Below are positions 5,737 to 7,608 of a DNA stretch of 7,608 nucleotides, piece after piece. The stretch is from positions 1 to 7,608 of the forward strand of contig CAMHBE010000081.1 of the NCBI GenBank assembly GCA_946183095.1, read 5' to 3'. Source of the DNA: an uncultured Clostridia bacterium (GTDB lineage: Bacteria > Bacillota > Clostridia > Oscillospirales > Ruminococcaceae). The translations under genes were made by a program, and so were the position numbers. The notes under the pieces are model-generated. The model made no database searches and was not told where the DNA came from. It saw nothing but the letters and a program-made list of their open reading frames with translations. Position 1 is the first letter of the stretch; the number at the start of each line of letters is the position of its first letter.

Positions 5737-5769
5737 GAGCTTTGAGCTCCGGACAGCGGAACAAAGTTC
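5737..5769 (+). other. Imperfect hairpin in the hup leader
   Basis: GAGCTTTG (5737-5744) pairs with CAAAGTTC (5762-5769) over 8 bp, including one G-U, and an inner CCG/CGG (5749-5751 with 5757-5759) can add 3 bp. No T tract follows, so it is not an intrinsic terminator for mazG. It ends 26 bases before the hup ribosome site. It could stabilise the 5' end of a processed hup mRNA; no known riboswitch or protein site is recognised. Confidence 0.35.
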
Positions 5770-5807
5770 ACAAAACTATCTAAATCATTTTTTATGGAGG
5801 TTTAAAA

Positions 5808-6083
5808 ATGACTAAGGCAGAATTGATTTCAGCTATAGCAGAAAAGACCGAACTCAGCAAGAAGGATTCCGAAAAGGCACTCAACGCATTTGTAAGCGTT
5901 GTTACAGATTCTCTTGCAAAGGGCGACAAGATCCAGCTCGTTGGCTTCGGTACATTTGAGACAAGAGAGCGTGCAGCTCGTGAGGGCGTTAATCCCCAGA
6001 CAAAGAAAAAGATCAAGATCCCGGCTACGAAAGTTCCCGCATTCAAGGCAGGCAGATCTTTAAAAGATGCTGTTGCCAAGTAA
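5808..6083 (+). CDS. hup: DNA-binding protein HU
   Basis: HU is a small histone-like protein that binds DNA non-specifically as a dimer, bending and compacting it. The 91-residue length is standard. The N-terminal helices ([13 protein letters not shown]) lead to the conserved turn GFGTF (46-50). The DNA-binding beta arms follow, with GVNPQT (60-65), where Pro63 is the expected intercalating proline, and then [21 protein letters not shown] strong ribosome site, GGAGG (5796-5800), sits seven bases before the ATG. The gene uses more AAG, GTT, GCA and T-ending codons than its neighbours, consistent with high expression. It has a promoter at 5562 and a terminator at 6103-6145, so it forms its own short unit within the cluster. 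Confidence 0.97.
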   Translation: MTKAELISAIAEKTELSKKDSEKALNAFVSVVTDSLAKGDKIQLVGFGTFETRERAAREGVNPQTKKKIKIPATKVPAFKAGRSLKDAVAK

Positions 6084-6102
6084 TTGTCGGTTTGACGATA
6101 TT

Positions 6103-6145
6103 AAACCGGTTCCGGCTGCGCAAGTACGGATCCGGTTTTTATTTT
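6103..6145 (+). terminator. Intrinsic terminator of hup
   Basis: AAACCGGTTCCG (6103-6114) pairs with CGGATCCGGTTT (6127-6138), 11 of 12 positions with a single T-T mismatch, around a 12-base loop. The T tract TTTTTATTTT (6136-6145) follows. It begins 19 bases after the hup stop and 72 bases before rqcP, so it should end most hup transcripts. Confidence 0.88.
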
Positions 6146-6174
6146 CGCCGGAAACAGCAGGAAGGAGATAATCA

Positions 6175-6414
6175 ATGAGACTCGACAAATACCTGAAAGT
6201 TTCGCGCCTGATAAAGCGCAGAACTGTCGCGAATGAAGCCTGTGACGCTGAAAAGGTCAGCGTGAACGGCAAGCCCGCCCGTGCGTCCTACGATGTCAAA
6301 GAGGGCGATATCATCGAGATAAACATGGGACGCACTCCCCTGAAAGTGCGCGTCGTGAAGATAGCGGAAGTTGTAGGCAAAGACGGCGCCACAGACCTGT
6401 ATGAAGTTGTCTGA
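6175..6414 (+). CDS. rqcP: Ribosome quality-control protein RqcP (YabO), S4 domain
   Basis: RqcP is a small S4-domain RNA-binding protein related to Hsp15. In Firmicutes it works with RqcH on split 50S subunits carrying peptidyl-tRNA, supporting C-terminal alanine tailing of stalled chains. The 79-residue frame is almost entirely an S4 domain: MRLDKYLKVSRLIKRRTVA (1-19) carries the basic RNA-binding helix (Arg2, Lys14, Arg15, Arg16), then NEACDAEKVSVNGKPA (20-35) and VKEGDIIEI (41-49). AAGGAG (6162-6167) lies seven bases before the ATG. Its place before yabP matches B. subtilis yabO. No good promoter of its own is visible after the hup terminator, so it may depend on read-through. Confidence 0.93.
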   Translation: MRLDKYLKVSRLIKRRTVANEACDAEKVSVNGKPARASYDVKEGDIIEINMGRTPLKVRVVKIAEVVGKDGATDLYEVV

Positions 6415-6418
6415 AAGG

Positions 6419-6447
6419 TTCTAAATGCACGTCCGCGGACATATTAT
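6419..6447 (+). promoter_or_regulatory. Sigma E-like sporulation promoter for yabP-yabQ
   Basis: TTCTAAAT (6419-6426) and CATATTAT (6440-6447) are 13 bases apart, almost the same pair as before spoVB. The -10-like octamer matches six of eight positions of the sigma E consensus. The perfect palindrome GTCCGCGGAC (6431-6440) fills most of the spacer. Start near 6454 would leave about 36 bases before the yabP ATG. yabP and yabQ belong to the mother-cell sigma E set in B. subtilis, which supports the call. Confidence 0.42.
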
Positions 6448-6462
6448 AGTTATACGAAAGCC

Positions 6463-6475
6463 TGTACATCGTACA
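6463..6475. promoter_or_regulatory. 13-bp dyad upstream of yabP
   Basis: TGTAC and GTACA flank the central ATC as perfect 5-bp arms. The dyad lies between the predicted start (about 6454) and the ribosome site GGAG (6481-6484). It could be a small operator or a weak mRNA hairpin; it may also be chance. Confidence 0.2.
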
Positions 6476-6489
6476 CAAAAGGAGAAAGC

Positions 6490-6747
6490 ATGAACAGCAG
6501 CATAACCGTAAATGACCGCAGCGACCTGCTCGTGTCCGGCGTAAAGTCGGTCGAGAGCATCACAGATACCGAGATAGTCATATTCACCGATGACGGCGAC
6601 CTTGTTATAAAGGGGGGCGGTCTCGAATCCGACGAGTTCGACCCGGCATCAGCCGTTTTCCGCGCAAGAGGGCGCATAGATGCCCTCACCTACCGCACCG
6701 GGAAACGCCACCTGTCCGACAACATCATAAGTCGGCTGTTCAAGTGA
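6490..6747 (+). CDS. yabP: Sporulation protein YabP
   Basis: YabP is a small soluble protein conserved in endospore formers and made in the mother cell; its molecular role is not settled. The 85-residue frame shows the family layout: LLVSGVKSVESI (13-24), GDLVIKGGGL (36-45), ARGRIDALTY (59-68) and the terminal SRLFK (81-85), which match the pattern VSG..K.V.S, L.IKG..L, .GKI..L.Y and .KLF. seen in B. subtilis YabP. AAAGGAG ends five bases before the ATG. yabQ begins nine bases after the stop, and its ribosome site overlaps the yabP TGA, so translation is probably coupled. A sigma E-like element lies at 6419-6447. Confidence 0.92.
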   Translation: MNSSITVNDRSDLLVSGVKSVESITDTEIVIFTDDGDLVIKGGGLESDEFDPASAVFRARGRIDALTYRTGKRHLSDNIISRLFK

Positions 6748-6756
6748 GGAGCCGCC

Positions 6757-7323
6757 ATGTTTGAGACTACAGAGCAGACTCTTTCACTGTGCGGCAGTTT
6801 CGCGTCGGCAGGTTTCATCCTCGCCGTGCTGTACAACATACTGCGGTTCCCGCGGCTGGCGTTCCCGAAACGAAAGGTCATGGGCGCCTTGCTGGATGCG
6901 CTGTTCGCGATTATCGCGGCGCTCACGCTGTTCATAATGTCCGTGGAATACGGAACGGGATTCTTCCGCCTGTACTATTTTGCGGCGGCGGCGTTCGGGT
7001 TTGCGGCAAATATGCTCACTCTCGGCTGGCTCGTCCCTCCGCTTTCAAAGCTCTTCTCACGTTTTTGCGGTGCGGTCGGACGGCTTATCGCAAGGGCTGT
7101 GGGGGTTGCTGTAAAGCCTTTATGTGCAATATGCACAAAAGCAGCTGCGAAAATTGCTGCAATAAGAAAAAATATGCGTGAAAATGCCGAAAATAACAAA
7201 ATCCGCTTGCAATCGCACCTTCAAAAGGTGTATAATAAATCTAATCGTAAAATAGGCGAAGAGTCTGGAAAGGGCGGTGAACGCGGCAATGTTATCAAAG
7301 CGAAAGTCAGGAAAATCGTCTAA
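6757..7323 (+). CDS. yabQ: Spore cortex biosynthesis membrane protein YabQ
   Basis: YabQ is a mother-cell membrane protein needed for spore cortex assembly in B. subtilis. The 188-residue frame has hydrophobic segments at about 11-28, 43-62, 69-92 and possibly 100-125. A basic, lysine/arginine-rich tail follows from about 128 and is probably cytoplasmic. The motif LYNILRFPR (25-33) after the first segment is typical of the family. GAGGAG (6746-6751) overlaps the yabP stop and lies five bases before the ATG. The last 35 bases overlap the start of divIC in another frame, and a vegetative promoter for divIC lies inside the gene (7207-7236). The tail after about residue 160 is poorly conserved in appearance, perhaps shaped by the overlapping promoter and divIC start. 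Confidence 0.88.
   Translation: MFETTEQTLSLCGSFASAGFILAVLYNILRFPRLAFPKRKVMGALLDALFAIIAALTLFIMSVEYGTGFFRLYYFAAAAFGFAANMLTLGWLVPPLSKLFSRFCGAVGRLIARAVGVAVKPLCAICTKAAAKIAAIRKNMRENAENNKIRLQSHLQKVYNKSNRKIGEESGKGGERGNVIKAKVRKIV
7207..7236 (+). promoter_or_regulatory. Sigma A promoter inside yabQ, for divIC
   Basis: TTGCAA (7207-7212), 18 bases and a perfect TATAAT (7231-7236) form a good vegetative promoter within the yabQ frame. The spacer holds a perfect dyad, CACCTT caa AAGGTG (7216-7230), that abuts the -10. Start near 7243 is about 46 bases before the divIC ATG. This would let divIC be expressed in growth without yabP and yabQ. Confidence 0.75.
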
Positions 7324-7608
7324 GCTGCCTTTTATTTTCGCATTTGCCGCATTCGTAGCACTCGCATACGCCATAGTCAGCCTTATCGCCATGCAGGTCG
7401 AGATAGCACAGAAATCCGCCGAATATGAACAGCTCTCGGATCGCCTGTATGAGCTGAAAACACAGAATGAGATGCTCGAACGCTATACAAGCGAGGAGTA
7501 CAAAATGGGCTATGTAGAGGACATTGCCCGAAATGAGCTGGATTATTCATACTCCGATGAGAAGATCTACTATTTTTCCTATGGCAGCAAGCTGCTGTGC
7601 TATGCGGT
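7289..7608 (+). CDS. divIC: Cell-division protein DivIC/FtsB-like septum initiator (3' end missing)
   Basis: DivIC is a bitopic divisome protein that pairs with FtsL and DivIB to trigger septal peptidoglycan synthesis. The window holds 106 codons and no stop; the gene runs off the right edge. After a basic N-terminus (MLSKRKSGKSSK) comes one membrane segment (about 13-35). A coiled-coil stretch (about 36-66, with AEYEQLSDRLYELKTQNEML) follows, then the signature YVEDIARNELDYSYSDEKIYYF (from residue 75), characteristic of the DivIC/FtsB family. I start at ATG 7289, with GGTGA about eight bases upstream. An in-frame GTG at 7277 adds four residues and has a ribosome site too close. It overlaps the end of yabQ by 35 bases. 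Its position after yabQ matches B. subtilis. Confidence 0.92.
   Translation, partial: MLSKRKSGKSSKLPFIFAFAAFVALAYAIVSLIAMQVEIAQKSAEYEQLSDRLYELKTQNEMLERYTSEEYKMGYVEDIARNELDYSYSDEKIYYFSYGSKLLCYA

Noticed and set aside
6092..6097. TTGACG as a -35 for rqcP
   Set aside because: The bases 17 further on (GCTGCG) bear no resemblance to a -10 and lie in the terminator stem.
7277..7288. GTG start for divIC four codons upstream
   Set aside because: The purine-rich site is only two to three bases away, too close; ATG 7289 is better placed.

Overview
This window looks like chromosomal DNA from an anaerobic, spore-forming member of the Clostridia, most likely a Ruminococcus-like lineage. The right two thirds carry a gene order known from Firmicutes: spoVB/yabM-like flippase, mazG, hup, rqcP (yabO), yabP, yabQ, divIC. 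yabP and yabQ are found only in endospore formers. G+C looks intermediate, and the coding regions favour C- and G-ending codons. There are no tRNA or rRNA genes, insertion sequences, CRISPR arrays or phage genes.

Left block (1-2775, minus strand). Three genes are read leftwards: a B12-binding-type radical SAM protein of unknown substrate, then aroB (3-dehydroquinate synthase), then the first 37 codons of aroA (EPSP synthase), cut by the window edge. Gaps are 23 and 64 bases. A good vegetative promoter (TTGACA, 17 bp, TAAAAT) lies just upstream of the radical SAM gene, so the three probably form one operon that includes two shikimate-pathway steps.

Middle (2776-3178). This 403-base gap without a large gene is not empty. 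It holds the leftward promoter, a perfect-consensus rightward promoter (TTGACA, 17 bp, TATAAT) and an 18-bp perfect dyad over that promoter's start site. A 14-bp terminator hairpin with a T tract follows about 60 bases further on. Together these predict a roughly 100-nt RNA, either a free small RNA or an attenuated leader, which can encode the 7-residue peptide MWLLPKQ. A sporulation-type (sigma E-like) promoter and an 18-bp palindrome follow, just before spoVB.

Right block (3179-7608, plus strand). The SpoVB-family flippase, YabP and YabQ are sporulation (spore envelope/cortex) functions. MazG, HU, RqcP and DivIC are growth functions: nucleotide clean-up, nucleoid structure, ribosome rescue and septation. 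The sequence suggests how the two classes are separated. Vegetative promoters lie before mazG, inside the 3' end of mazG (for hup) and inside the 3' part of yabQ (for divIC). A strong terminator follows hup. Two nearly identical sigma E-like elements (TTCTAA, 15-16 bp, CATATTAT) precede spoVB and yabP.

I found no wholly new system. The best candidates for a second look are the small RNA/attenuator, the shared sporulation promoter, the dyads placed inside promoter spacers, and the radical SAM-aroB-aroA operon.
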